A stretch of 64,000 nucleotides of DNA from HK1 sp965220535 (lineage in GTDB: Bacteria; Pseudomonadota; Gammaproteobacteria; HK1): NCBI GenBank assembly GCA_965220535.1, contig OZ244833.1:2852001-2916000 (forward strand), written 5' to 3'. Positions within the stretch are counted from its first letter, which is position 1. Every line of letters starts with the position of its first letter. Positions 50,301 to 59,004 of this stretch are shown piece by piece. Under the pieces are notes generated by a model that was given only the letters and a program-made list of their open reading frames with translations, ran no database searches and was not told the origin of the DNA. The position numbers and the translations under genes are program-made.

Positions 50301-51948
50301 GGAAAGTCTCCGAGCCCCCTTCGTTGACCGACAGCGTGCCCGGAGGGTTGACCTGAATCGTGCCCGATGGGGGAGTCGTATCGGTGACGGAGACCGCCTT
50401 CGTCACGTTCGGAGCGGTAATGCCGCCCGACGCGGATAAGGTGATGGTGTCGGAGTCGTTCGCGGTATCGGCGTCCTCGTCGGCGGAGACGCTGACCTCT
50501 TGCTCGGTTGCGAAGTTCGAGGTGGTGAAGGTCAGCGAAGTCTTGTCGAGGCGTATATCGTCGTTCGTCTTCGTAAGAGAGATCGTGACGTTCGCATTCG
50601 GTGCGGTCGAGAGTCTGACGCGGAAAGTCTCCGAGCCCCCTTCGTTGACCGACAGCGTGCCCGGAGGGTTGACCTGAATCGTGCCCGATGGGGGAGTCGT
50701 ATCGGTGACGGAGACCGCCTTCGTCACGTTCGGAGCGGTAATGCCGCCCGACGCGGATAAGGTGATGGTGTCGGAGTCGTTCGCGGTATCGGCGTCCTCG
50801 TCGGCGGAGACGCTGACCTCTTGCTCGGTTGCGAAGTTCGAGGTGGTGAAGGTCAGCGAAGTCTTGTCGAGGCGTATATCGTCGTTCGTCTTCGTAAGAG
50901 AGATCGTGACGTTCGCATTCGGTGCGGTCGAGAGTCTGACGCGGAAAGTCTCCGAGCCCCCTTCGTTGACCGACAGCGTGCCCGGAGGGTTGACCTGAAT
51001 CGTGCCCGATGGGGGAGTCGTATCGGTGACGGAGACCGCCTTCGTCACGTTCGGAGCGGTAATGCCGCCCGACGCGGATAAGGTGATGGTGTCGGAGTCG
51101 TTCGCGGTATCGGCGTCCTCGTCGGCGGAGACGCTGACCTCTTGCTCGGTTGCGAAGTTCGAGGTGGTGAAGGTCAGCGAAGTCTTGTCGAGGCTTATAT
51201 CGTCGTTCGTCTTCGAAAGAGAGATCGTCACGTCGGCACTCGGCGCGGTCGAGAGTTTGACGCGGAAAGTCTCCGATTCGCCTTCGGCGATGGTCAGCGT
51301 GCCCGGAGGGGCGACCTGAATCGTGCCCGAAGGAAGCGCCAATGGAGGTTTTATCGTTACTCCCGAATTACCGCAGGAATTGATGTCCACGGAGCTACAA
51401 CCTTGGTATCTCGATGCCTCCTGCGTTGCGGAATTTACATATTCGATGCAAGCCCTGGCCGGTACAAGAGTAGTGCTGAAAGTATAGGCTTGATTAGCGC
51501 TAATAATAGGGTTACTTTGACTAGGAATTGCTTGACAACCGCCATGTCCGTTGATATGAGGCACGACTCTCACGCTCTCGGAACATCCGTTATTTAACTG
51601 TCGATTATTTTGAGCATCTACAGTGGTACACACGTGCGCCGCTGTCGTTTGCGCAAAAACGAAAGGGGTATAAAGAATCGATAGCGCCGAAATAACAGGA
51701 AGGATTGTACGAATGAACAAACTCTTCTTTCGATAAGAGAGGTATTCGTATCCTTTGCGGGATTGAGTTTTTATAAAAACGAACGGGTATCGAGCCCTCT
51801 CAAAAACAAAGTGGATTTTATAACCAAGTGCTTGAGCAAGCGCTCGAGCGTATCTTGATAGACGTATCGGAAAGGACGTATCGGAAAGACGATTCCGTCG
51901 TTCAACTCCTATTTTCTGGGGGGGGGGGGGGGGGGTAATGAATTTCAT
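47389..51948 (-). CDS. giant Calx-beta-like repeat surface protein C (phase-variable, currently in frame)
   Basis: 1519 residues from ATG 51948, preceded by AAGGA eight bases upstream; a reading from 52095 has no ribosome site. The start MKFIT leads straight into Pro5 coded by the C18 tract, then QKIGVERRNRLSD, a basic stretch, PFVFIKT, and a hydrophobic export segment ending PFVFAQTT near residue 105, an unusually long signal region. Then a unique segment with cysteines, about eleven Calx-beta-like modules of 107 residues (NPPGTLSVNEGGSETFRVRLSTAP ... LTFTTSNFATEQEVSVSADEDAD), a linker, and the C-terminal duplicated cysteine domain shared with A and B. The last 1.6 kb is nearly identical to gene A. 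Likely exported and surface-exposed; role unproven, adhesion or host interaction is an inference. Confidence 0.9.
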   Translation of the reverse strand: MKFITPPPPPQKIGVERRNRLSDTSFPIRLSRYARALAQALGYKIHFVFERARYPFVFIKTQSRKGYEYLSYRKKSLFIRTILPVISALSILYTPFVFAQTTAAHVCTTVDAQNNRQLNNGCSESVRVVPHINGHGGCQAIPSQSNPIISANQAYTFSTTLVPARACIEYVNSATQEASRYQGCSSVDINSCGNSGVTIKPPLALPSGTIQVAPPGTLTIAEGESETFRVKLSTAPSADVTISLSKTNDDISLDKTSLTFTTSNFATEQEVSVSADEDADTANDSDTITLSASGGITAPNVTKAVSVTDTTPPSGTIQVNPPGTLSVNEGGSETFRVRLSTAPNANVTISLTKTNDDIRLDKTSLTFTTSNFATEQEVSVSADEDADTANDSDTITLSASGGITAPNVTKAVSVTDTTPPSGTIQVNPPGTLSVNEGGSETFRVRLSTAPNANVTISLTKTNDDIRLDKTSLTFTTSNFATEQEVSVSADEDADTANDSDTITLSASGGITAPNVTKAVSVTDTTPPSGTIQVNPPGTLSVNEGGSETFRVRLSTAPNANVTISLTKTNDDIRLDKTSLTFTTSNFATEQEVSVSADEDADTANDSDTITLSASGGITAPNVTKAVSVTDTTPPSGTIQVNPPGTLSVNEGGSETFRVRLSTAPNANVTISLSKTNDDISLDKTSLTFTTSNFATEQEVSVSADEDADTANDSDTITLSASGGITAPNVTKAVSVTDTTPPSGTIQVNPPGTLSVNEGGSETFRVRLSTAPNANVTISLSKTNDDISLDKTSLTFTTSNFATEQEVSVSADEDADTANDSDTITLSASGGITAPNVTKAVSVTDTTPPSGTIQVNPPGTLSVNEGGSETFRVRLSTAPNANVTISLSKTNDDITLDKTSLTFSTSDWDDEQTVTVNADEDADTANDSDTITLSASGGITAPNVTKAVTVTDNDGSSTPSGTIVLSDTTTLNIDEGGSGSFEVSLSAAPNANVRVSLTKTNSDITLSPSSLTFDTSNYGTGQRVTVNAAEDADTTNDSDTITLTASGGITAPQVRKSVSVTDNDGSSTPSGTIVLSDTRTLTIDEGGSGSFEVSLSAAPNANVRVSLTKTNSDITLSPSSLTFDTSNYGTGQRVTVNAAEDADTTNDSDTITLTASGGITAPRVTKSVSVRDNDSPTTPPTTNPYDGTLVFLPEGNITIDEESRQTVSVKLSKRPTDTVSVLVSKTSNTFGIGFSREGMVFTETNWDRYQSIDIIAHKDSDKSDDSHFVAFEFAGKRILRSVIVRDNDKESLRSQALALPPPTSGDSATLRIRCLQDSPCSVALDCSAQADGEVFQGRLPQPIPAWGTASLSVQDIQAYTGGKSWSGKGRLGCALRSSATIGSQVWTRSGNGVLVNNSAMIRSVAEGGVHRADIESIPSPDSSDESNIRIRCNSQEGDCFETAFVCYTDDGSRYEWSLGRIERLNTRHLQSEELASGIGYRWEGLGLTCEVRSSRHFTAQVLTRTGGGGALVNNSATGVR
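49368..51330 (-). repeat. 321-bp tandem repeats in gene C
   Basis: The segment coding NPPGTLSVNEGGSETF begins near 49368, 49689, 50010, 50331, 50652 and 50973, exactly 321 bp apart, with a divergent seventh copy near 51294. Neighbouring copies differ by only a few bases. Confidence 0.93.
51918..51935. repeat. homopolymer G18 (C18 on coding strand) of gene C
   Basis: Eighteen uninterrupted G on the plus strand, 13 bases after the start codon of gene C, coding Pro residues 6-10. Lengths of 15, 18 or 21 keep the gene in frame. Confidence 0.95.
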
Positions 51949-52015
51949 CGGTTCATTCCTTTTTAGAGTCGATGATGGTTTTCGTCGAAGTCGGCACGAA
52001 GAGCGCTTGTCCGCG

Positions 52016-52055
52016 ATGGGCGGTATGATAGACGTTATAGAAACCCGATGCAAAG
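52016..52055 (-). promoter_or_regulatory. possible promoter of gene C
   Basis: The minus strand reads TTGCAT, 17 bp, TATCAT, about 80 bp upstream of the start. It does not share the TATAATCAT context seen at A and B, so C may be driven differently. A weak call. Confidence 0.3.
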
Positions 52056-52212
52056 CCGGAGCCCGTCGATGCGATCGAAGGGAGGCATCTTGCATCTCGA
52101 GCGGATCGATGGGCTATCGTCGGAATCTTGGCCGATGCATTGTGCAAGGTGCAAGATACCGTCGTCCGCTTCGCAACGAAGGTCTTGTTCGAGAGAATCC
52201 TCGGCCTTTCGG

Positions 52213-53034
52213 CTAAAGTCCGTATCGGTTGAAGAGCAAGCGGGCTTCGATGCGCTCGAGCAAATCTTCCGTCCATGCTCCTTGCGACGAGCCTCGCATC
52301 TTCAGCCATCCGCGCGCGGGGCTGTATTCGCGGATTCGTACATCGTCGCCGAAGCGCTCGCGGAGCACCGTGCCTGCGTCCCCGATGCCGTCGATCAGCC
52401 CCATCTCCCGTGCTTGGCATCCGGTCCATATCGCGGAACTGAAAACCTCCTCGTCCACCGCCGCCAAGCGAGCCCCGCGGGAGCGTTTGACCCGCTCGAC
52501 GAATTGCGCATGCAGGTCGAGCAATATCGTATCCAAGATCGCCACATCCTCTTCGCGCTCGGGCAAGAAGGGATCGAGCATCCCTTTATGCTTTCCGGTG
52601 GCGTGCACTCGGCGCTCGACCCCGATTCGGGCGAGGGCGTCGGCGAATCCGAAGCCGGCATTGATCACCCCGATGCTGCCGACGATCGAGGAATCCAAGG
52701 CGAAGATTTCGTCGGCGGAGCAGGCGAGCCAGTATCCGCCGGAGGCGGCGATATCCTCGACGAAGGCGCATACCGGAATATCATGGCGACTGGCAAGGTG
52801 ACGGATGCGGGCGGTGATCAGTGCGCACTGGGCCGGCGACCCCCCGGGGGAGTTGATGACCAGAGCCACCGCTTGCACTCGGCGGGCGGAGAAGGCGCGT
52901 TCGAGCACCGGAGCGAGGCCGGCGTCGTTGAAGCCCGAACCGCCGGGCAGCCGGGAGCGGGCGCCGATCATGCCGGCGCAACGCACCAAGGCCACCTGCG
53001 TTTTCCGACGCGATATGAAGGGTATGGATGGCAT
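52213..53034 (-). CDS. S49 family peptidase (signal peptide peptidase SppA-like)
   Basis: 273 residues, the size of short SppA proteins. Ser98 in DIAASGGYWLAC is the nucleophile and Lys150 in ATGKHKGMLDPF the general base of the Ser-Lys dyad. LVINSPGGSPAQC (59-70) and SIVGSIGVINAGFG (116-129) are the fold's other signatures. The family cuts leftover signal peptides or membrane proteins. No clear transmembrane segment precedes the domain, so it may be cytoplasmic or peripheral. It diverges from thrC and lies upstream of gene C on the same strand, about 260 bp before it. Confidence 0.93.
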   Translation of the reverse strand: MPSIPFISRRKTQVALVRCAGMIGARSRLPGGSGFNDAGLAPVLERAFSARRVQAVALVINSPGGSPAQCALITARIRHLASRHDIPVCAFVEDIAASGGYWLACSADEIFALDSSIVGSIGVINAGFGFADALARIGVERRVHATGKHKGMLDPFLPEREEDVAILDTILLDLHAQFVERVKRSRGARLAAVDEEVFSSAIWTGCQAREMGLIDGIGDAGTVLRERFGDDVRIREYSPARGWLKMRGSSQGAWTEDLLERIEARLLFNRYGL

Positions 53035-53337
53035 GGGTAGGTACCTTGTCGAAGGTCGAGGGGTGGTCGTCGAAAGGGGGATGCTTCGCCAAGCGTCGAT
53101 GGCGATCTCTCCGCCGCTTTTTGCCGTGAAGGCTTCTTCGAATCGTCTTCTTTATGTGGATCACGCTCCGATTGACTCGGATCCGATCATGCAATATCCC
53201 TTGGATCGTGATTTCGGGACGCTTGCGATTTTTCGATGCTCGAGATCGAATCGCCCCGAGGCGAAGCGTACCCTCGCAAGGCGGTTAGAATTCCGACGGC
53301 GCTTCGACGAATCCTCGAAACAAGGAGTCTTGACCAG

Positions 53338-54747
53338 GTGCGTTATATAAGCACCCGCGGCAACGCCAAAGCCTCGGGTTTCGAAGATGTGCTCCTTGCG
53401 GGCCTCGCCGAGGACGGCGGTCTTTACGTGCCGGAGTCCGACCCGGTCGCCTTCGATGCCGATCGAATACGCGCCTTTCGCGGTCGCGATTACGCCGAGG
53501 TCGCCGCCGCGATCCTCTCGCGCTTCGTCGGCGACGCCATCGCCTGTGATCGCCTGCTCGAAATCACCCGCGAATCCTACGCCGGATTCACCCATCGTGC
53601 GGTGGCGCCTTTGGTCCAAGTCGGCGCCGACGAATGGTTGCTGGAACTTTTTCACGGGCCGACTCTCGCGTTCAAGGACTTCGCGCTGCAGGTGTTGGGG
53701 CGCCTTTACGACGACGTTCTCGAAAAGCGCGACACCCGGGTAACGATTATCGGCGCGACTTCCGGCGATACCGGTTCCGCCGCCATCGAAGCCATCCGCG
53801 GTCGCACCCGGGCTTCGATTTTCATCCTCCACCCCGCGGGCAAGGTTTCTCAGGTGCAGCGGCGTCAGATGACCACCGTGCACGCCGCCAATGTCCATAA
53901 TATCGCCATCGACGGCACCTTCGACGATTGCCAAGCCCTGGTCAAGGCGATGTTCAACGACGCCGCTTTTCGCAAGGAGATGAACCTCTCCGGCGTCAAC
54001 TCGATCAACTGGGCGCGGATCGCCTTGCAGGTCGTCTATTACTTCACTGCCGCCGTCGCCCTCGGAGCCCCGGATCGCAAGGTCTCCTTTTCCGTCCCCT
54101 CGGGGAATTTCGGCAACGTCTTCGCCGGTCTCGTCGCCTTGAAAATGGGCTTGCCGATCTCCCGCCTCGTGGTGGCGAGCAACGAGAACGATATCCTCAC
54201 CCGCGTTCTTTGCACCGGCGAGCATCGCCTCGCCGATGTTTGCCCGACGATATCGCCCTCGATGGATATTCAAGTATCGAGCAATTTCGAGCGGCTCCTT
54301 TTCCAGCTGCACGGCCGCGAGGGCGGGCGGGTGAGCGAGGTGATGCAAGACTTGGCCAAGCACGGCGGTTTTCGCATCGATGACAAGACGATGGCATCGA
54401 TACGCCCTCCCTTCCTGGCGGGTCGATGCGACGATACCCGAACCCTTGCGACCATCGCATCGGTCTTTGCCGAAACCGGTCAGGTGATCGATCCCCATAC
54501 CGCGGTGGGGTTGGCGGTGGCGAGGCAAAAGACGCTGCGAGACGAGTACGAGCCGGGGACGCCGATGATCGCCTTGGCCACCGCCCATCCCGCGAAGTTT
54601 CCCGATGCCGTCGAGCGGGCGATCGGCATCCGCCCGGCGCTCCCCGCCCGTCTTGCCGACCTCCACCGAAGGCCGGAGTATTGCACGAGCCTGCTGAACG
54701 ACCTGCCCTCGCTGATGCGCCATGTCCGGGCTTGCGTCAAGGATTAG
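53338..54747 (+). CDS. thrC: threonine synthase
   Basis: 469 residues from GTG 53338 (VRYISTRG, the typical start of the enzyme), with AAGGAG about ten bases upstream; a longer reading to 53236 is unsupported. PLP-dependent conversion of O-phosphohomoserine to threonine. Lys113 in GPTLAFKDFALQ binds PLP. IIGATSGDTGSAAIEAIRG, FDDCQALVKAMF, SVPSGNFGNVFAG and SSNFERLLF are conserved. Length fits the 430-480-residue bacterial class. hom and thrB are not beside it. Confidence 0.95.
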   Translation: MRYISTRGNAKASGFEDVLLAGLAEDGGLYVPESDPVAFDADRIRAFRGRDYAEVAAAILSRFVGDAIACDRLLEITRESYAGFTHRAVAPLVQVGADEWLLELFHGPTLAFKDFALQVLGRLYDDVLEKRDTRVTIIGATSGDTGSAAIEAIRGRTRASIFILHPAGKVSQVQRRQMTTVHAANVHNIAIDGTFDDCQALVKAMFNDAAFRKEMNLSGVNSINWARIALQVVYYFTAAVALGAPDRKVSFSVPSGNFGNVFAGLVALKMGLPISRLVVASNENDILTRVLCTGEHRLADVCPTISPSMDIQVSSNFERLLFQLHGREGGRVSEVMQDLAKHGGFRIDDKTMASIRPPFLAGRCDDTRTLATIASVFAETGQVIDPHTAVGLAVARQKTLRDEYEPGTPMIALATAHPAKFPDAVERAIGIRPALPARLADLHRRPEYCTSLLNDLPSLMRHVRACVKD

Positions 54748-55129
54748 GACGTTCGGCCGAAAAACGAAGCATCCCGAACCACGCTTTCCGAAACCACGCT
54801 TTGATTTTTACGAGACTGCGAAGCCCCGAAATCCTCGCCAAAGAGCATCTGCCCGGACCATACGCGATGCGCCTTCGAGCGCCGCCTCGCTTGGCCGGAT
54901 AGTCGCGGTCGGAGATGGTCGGAGATGGCGGCACGGGAAATCCCCTCCCGATTCTTTTTCAAAAAGCCCCTCGGGGCAGGGAAAGCGCCTTTTGCCACGC
55001 CGGCGATCTGCATGTCGTCGGCGAGGATGTACTCCTTCAGCAGCCCTACGAGCATCTCATATTTCCAGTTTGCGAATTGTTCACGCATGATCTTTGATCT
55101 TGGTCCGGTGCGTTACGCGCCCTTTTTCA
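54748..55129. other. spacer after thrC; one weak minus-strand frame
   Basis: A 114-residue minus frame from ATG 55088 begins plausibly (MREQFANWKYEMLVGLLKEY) but degenerates into Arg/Ser-rich sequence and overlaps the thrC stop. It has no ribosome site. It may be a gene fragment; I do not call it. Confidence 0.4.
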
Positions 55130-55372
55130 ACCACCCCCCGGATCACCCAGAGCCTCCATTATTACCATCGATTCCTTGACCGCTCCCGTATACATGGGAG
55201 TCATGCCAAAGTTATCTATCGCATCGACATCACCCCCGAGACTACCGATTTTTGAATTTCTATAAGCATCACCCCTCGCCGGTAGCCTGATTCACCGAGG
55301 GTTTGCCCCCCGATAGCGATCTGCAAGAGGCACGTCCCGAACAGTAGCGCGCAGCGGCGGGTGTTTATTCGT
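55130..55372 (-). pseudogene. decayed ankyrin-repeat gene
   Basis: Minus-strand pieces mirror the intact neighbour. LLQIAIGGQTL corresponds to the signal-peptide end LVALGGQAF; IEIQKSVVSG corresponds to IRKSVTAG; then, after a frame change, GDVDAIDNFGMTPMYTGAV corresponds to GADVDAADDKGFTPLHLAA. Only the N-terminal region and about one repeat survive. Confidence 0.7.
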
Positions 55373-55374
55373 CA

Positions 55375-56628
55375 TTATTCGATCCCCTGTGCACCGGCTT
55401 TGACCAAAGCCTCGATCGCCTCCTCTTTCCCGAAGAGCGTTGCATAGTGCAAGGGCGTTTCGCCATCCTTGTCCGTCGCATCGACAGTGGCCCCGAGAGC
55501 GACCAAAGCCTCGACTGTTTCCACCTGCCCATCGGCTGCTGCCCCGTGCAAGGGTGTTATGCCATCTTTATTCCTCGCATCGACATCGGCCCCGAGGGCG
55601 ACCAAAGCCTTGATTGTCTCCACTTGCCCATTGAATGCTGCCCCGTGCAAGGGTGTTATGCCATTTTTATTCCTCGCATCGACATCGGCCCCGAGGGCGA
55701 CCAAAGCTTTGATGGCCTTCGCATGCCCGTAGCGTGCCGCCCAGTGCAAGGATATCCAGCTACCTTTATCTCTCGCATGGATATCGGCTCCGAGGACAGC
55801 CAAAGCCCTGATCGCCTCTACTTGCCCTTCGGCGGCTGCCTCATGCAAGGGTGTATTGCCATCTTTATTTGTCGCATCGACATCGGCCCCGAGGCCCGCC
55901 AAAGCATCGATAGCCTTCGCGTGCCCTTCGCTCGCTGCCCAGTGCAAGGACGTTTCGCCGGATATATCTCTCGCATCGACATCGGCACCGAGAGCCGCCA
56001 AAGCATCGATTGCCTTCACTTGCCCTTCGGCCGCGGCTCCGTGCAAGGGTGTGATGCCCTTTTCGGTTGTCGCGCGGACATCGGCCCCAAGGGCGACCAA
56101 AGCCTTGATTGTCTTCGCGCGTCCGTTGCTTGCTGCCCCGTGCAGAGGCGTCAAGCCGGAGATATTCGTCGCATGGATATCGACCCCGAGAGATATCAAC
56201 GCATCGATGGACTTCGCTTGCCCCCCGAAAGCGGCCCAGTACAAGGGTGTATTGCCCTTTTTGTCTATCGTATGGACATCCACCCCCAAGGCGGCCAAAG
56301 ATTCGATGGCTTTCGCGTGTCCTTGGATGATTGCCAAGTGCAAGGGTGTTACGCCATTTTTATTTGTCGCATCGACATCGGCTCCGAGGGCAGTCAAAGC
56401 CTTCATCGCCTTTATATGCCCCTTGCCTGCCGCCAAGTGCAGGGGTGTGAAGCCCTTGTCATCCGCCGCATCGACATCGGCTCCGGCTGTCACCGATTTT
56501 CGGATTTCGTCAACATCACCGTTGACAGCGGCATCATGCAAATTATCGAAGGCTTGCCCCCCGAGAGCGACCAGTGCGAGGAATGCGCCGGCAAGCCATC
56601 GCGGCGGGCGCAGGTCGTTATTTCGCAT
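55375..56628 (-). CDS. secreted ankyrin-repeat protein
   Basis: 417 residues from ATG 56628, with GCAGGAGG six bases upstream; a reading from 56703 lacks support. A signal peptide (WLAGAFLALVALGGQA) is followed by twelve consecutive 33-residue ankyrin repeats of the form TPLHGAAxxGQxxxIxALxALGADVDAxNKDG, ending almost at the C-terminus. Ankyrin arrays bind other proteins. The signal peptide puts this one in the periplasm or outside the cell. Repeats 5-11 are very alike, suggesting recent internal duplication. Its start overlaps the end of a small upstream frame by 11 bases, so it may be translationally coupled. A broken paralogue lies directly downstream. Confidence 0.92.
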   Translation of the reverse strand: MRNNDLRPPRWLAGAFLALVALGGQAFDNLHDAAVNGDVDEIRKSVTAGADVDAADDKGFTPLHLAAGKGHIKAMKALTALGADVDATNKNGVTPLHLAIIQGHAKAIESLAALGVDVHTIDKKGNTPLYWAAFGGQAKSIDALISLGVDIHATNISGLTPLHGAASNGRAKTIKALVALGADVRATTEKGITPLHGAAAEGQVKAIDALAALGADVDARDISGETSLHWAASEGHAKAIDALAGLGADVDATNKDGNTPLHEAAAEGQVEAIRALAVLGADIHARDKGSWISLHWAARYGHAKAIKALVALGADVDARNKNGITPLHGAAFNGQVETIKALVALGADVDARNKDGITPLHGAAADGQVETVEALVALGATVDATDKDGETPLHYATLFGKEEAIEALVKAGAQGIE

Positions 56629-56926
56629 CGCCCGCCTCCTGCGGGTGTCTCGCGTAGGCATACATGACGTTGATAGCATCGATATCGCCGGGGGCGATGG
56701 CATCGATTCTCTTTGCTACCTGCTGCATTTGCAGATCGATCGGTGAGAGGGTTCGCTCGGCAACGGTGCGAGATGGGCATATCGAGCCCCGGCTCGGCGC
56801 CGTCGCAGACGATCTCATCGCTGCGCTCGCCGGCATCGCGTATTTGCCGAGCCGCGTATTTGCCGAGCGGGTCATGCAAGCCCTTGAGCATCTGCGCCCG
56901 CCGGGGCGATAGGTCGCGCCCGGCAT
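56618..56926 (-). CDS. small protein of unknown function upstream of the ankyrin gene
   Basis: 102 residues from ATG 56926, with GGAAGGAG five bases upstream. It ends at TAA 56618-56620, overlapping the ankyrin start. The C-terminal half (LSPIDLQMQQVAKRIDAIAPGDIDAINVMYAYARHP) looks like real protein. The first half in this frame is Arg/Ser/Ala-rich, while the +1 frame reads more naturally (MLKGLHDPLGKYAARQIRDA, DEIVCDGAEPGLDMPIS). The gene may therefore carry a frameshift, natural or from sequencing. No family recognised. Confidence 0.45.
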   Translation of the reverse strand: MPGATYRPGGRRCSRACMTRSANTRLGKYAMPASAAMRSSATAPSRGSICPSRTVAERTLSPIDLQMQQVAKRIDAIAPGDIDAINVMYAYARHPQEAGDAK

Positions 56927-56997
56927 CCGCACTCCTTCCCCTTTCCCCTTCGCCCTCGATAGCCCGAACGATCGAGCCGAGGGCGGCCGATGCCGCC

Positions 56998-58821
56998 TCA
57001 TTCCACGGTCACGCTTTTGGCGAGGTTGCGCGGCTGATCGATATCCCGGCCCAGCGCGAGCGCGCAGTGATAGGCGAAGAGCTGCAAGGGGACCGCCATC
57101 ACCACCGGGGCGAGAAGATCGTGGGTATGAGGGATCTCGATCACGGCATCCGCCCGGTCGGAGATGCGCGCGTCGCCGGGATGGGTCAAGGCGATCACCG
57201 GTCCCTTGCGCGCTTTGACTTCCTCGAGCGAGACGATCGATTTTTCCAGCATCGTCCCGTGCGGCATGACGATGAAGGTCGGCAGTTGCGGTCCCACGAG
57301 CGCGAGCGGTCCGTGTTTGAGTTCGGACGAGGGGTAGGCCTCGGCGTGGATATAGGAGATTTCCTTGAGTTTTTGCGCCCCCTCGAGGGCGACGGCGAAG
57401 CCGGTGCCGCGTCCGATATAAAACGCGCTGCTGGAGTGAGCGTGCCGTTGCGCGAGGCTTCGTAGTTGATCCTCGGTGGCCAGAGCCGCCTCGATATCCT
57501 TCGGAAGTCGTCTCAAGGCCTCGATCAGCCGGCTTCCTCGCTCGATCGACATATCCCGCATCCGACCGAGATGGAGCGCCAACAGAACGAGAGCGACGAG
57601 ACTGCAGGTATAGGCCTTGGTCGAAGCCACCGACACCTCCGGCCCGGCGTGCATATAGATGCCGCCCTCGGCCTCGCGGGCGATGCTGCTGCCGACGACG
57701 TTGACGATACCGATCACCGGCCCGCCGCTCCGCCGCACCTCTTGGATGGCCATCAGGGTATCGAGGGTCTCCCCCGACTGGCTGATGGCGACATGGAGGG
57801 TGTCGCGCTCGATCACCGGGTCCCGGTAGCGGAACTCGGCCGCCGGTTCCGCCGAGGCGGGAATGCGGGCGAGGCTTTCGATGAAGTGAGCGCCCGCTAC
57901 CCCGGCATAGAAAGCGGAGCCGCAGCCGAGGAGTTTCACCCTTTTGATATCCCGCAGATCGCTCGCCTCGAGATTGAGCCCGCCGAGATGGGCGGTATGG
58001 AAGCGATCCTCGATCCGTCCGCCCAAGGTGCGAGCGACCGCCGCCGGCTGCTCGAGGATCTCCTTGCGCATGTAGTGGGCGTATTCGCCGCGTTCGTAGG
58101 CATCGTCTTGCCACGAGACGGTCGAGGGGGATTTCGGGATCGGCTGCGCATCCATGGTCATGGTGCGAAAGCCCTTGGCATCCAGCGTGGCGATTTCCCC
58201 GTCGTCGAGATGGACCACCTGCTGCGTATAGCGCACCAATGCCGCGATATCCGATGCCACCAGCATTTCGCGGTCGCCGATGCCGATGATGATCGGAGAG
58301 CCGTGGCGGGCGACGACGATCCGATCCGATTCGTCGGAGTGAATGACGGCGATGCCGTAAGTTCCCTGCACCCGAGCCAGAGCCTTGCCGACCCGTTGCT
58401 CCAGCGCCGCGTCGCTTTCGCGGGCGATCAGGTGGGCGAGGAGCTCGGTATCGGTCTCGGAGACGAATTCGACCCCCTCCTTGGCAAGAAGGGAGCGCAG
58501 CTCGGCGGCGTTTTCGACGATCCCGTTATGCACCACCGCCGTCTTTCCGTCGGCGCTCAAATGCGGGTGGGCGTTGATGTCGTTGGGCGCACCGTGGGTC
58601 GCCCAGCGGGTATGTCCGATGCCGATCTTGCCCCCGGGACGCTTGGGGAGGATGGATTTGAGGCGGGAGAGTTTTCCTGCGGCTTTGTGCACGCGCAGCG
58701 AACCGCGAACGCTCAACGCCAATCCCGCGGAGTCGTAGCCGCGATATTCAAGGCGCATCAGGCCGGAGACGAGGATGGGAGTGGCGCTGCGATTGCCGAT
58801 ATAGCCGATGATTCCGCACAT
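56998..58821 (-). CDS. glmS: glutamine-fructose-6-phosphate aminotransferase (isomerizing)
   Basis: 607 residues from ATG 58821 (MCGIIGYIG), so Cys2 becomes the N-terminal nucleophile of the glutaminase domain; the frame extends to 58953 but Cys must be terminal. GHTRWATHGAPND and NGIVENAAELR belong to the glutaminase domain. Two SIS sugar-isomerase domains follow (LLGCGSAFYAGVAGAHFIESLA; SQSGETLDTLMAI; YIGRGTGFAVALEGAQKLKEISYIHAEAYPSSELKHGP), ending in LAKSVTVE. It makes glucosamine-6-phosphate for cell wall and LPS. Standard length. glmU is not adjacent. Confidence 0.97.
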   Translation of the reverse strand: MCGIIGYIGNRSATPILVSGLMRLEYRGYDSAGLALSVRGSLRVHKAAGKLSRLKSILPKRPGGKIGIGHTRWATHGAPNDINAHPHLSADGKTAVVHNGIVENAAELRSLLAKEGVEFVSETDTELLAHLIARESDAALEQRVGKALARVQGTYGIAVIHSDESDRIVVARHGSPIIIGIGDREMLVASDIAALVRYTQQVVHLDDGEIATLDAKGFRTMTMDAQPIPKSPSTVSWQDDAYERGEYAHYMRKEILEQPAAVARTLGGRIEDRFHTAHLGGLNLEASDLRDIKRVKLLGCGSAFYAGVAGAHFIESLARIPASAEPAAEFRYRDPVIERDTLHVAISQSGETLDTLMAIQEVRRSGGPVIGIVNVVGSSIAREAEGGIYMHAGPEVSVASTKAYTCSLVALVLLALHLGRMRDMSIERGSRLIEALRRLPKDIEAALATEDQLRSLAQRHAHSSSAFYIGRGTGFAVALEGAQKLKEISYIHAEAYPSSELKHGPLALVGPQLPTFIVMPHGTMLEKSIVSLEEVKARKGPVIALTHPGDARISDRADAVIEIPHTHDLLAPVVMAVPLQLFAYHCALALGRDIDQPRNLAKSVTVE

Positions 58822-59004
58822 GAGAGCGTTCTCGCGATGGTTCGATGGTCGGCCTTGTCCTTCACGCACGAACACGGACCGACGCGAAAAGACAGGTGCG
58901 AAAAGACGGGCTCCGAAAAAATCGCGCTGCCGCCGAGCGATGAAATCCCGCACCCCTTCGGCGTCTTCGCCGCCGTGGATTCAGCCGTGAGTTCAGTCGT
59001 GAAT

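Noticed and set aside
53161..54723. 520-codon minus-strand frame opposite thrC
   Set aside because: The plus strand encodes threonine synthase with all motifs; the minus frame has none.
54744..55088. 114-residue minus-strand frame after thrC
   Set aside because: Plausible first 35 residues, but no ribosome site, overlap with the thrC stop and a degenerate second half.
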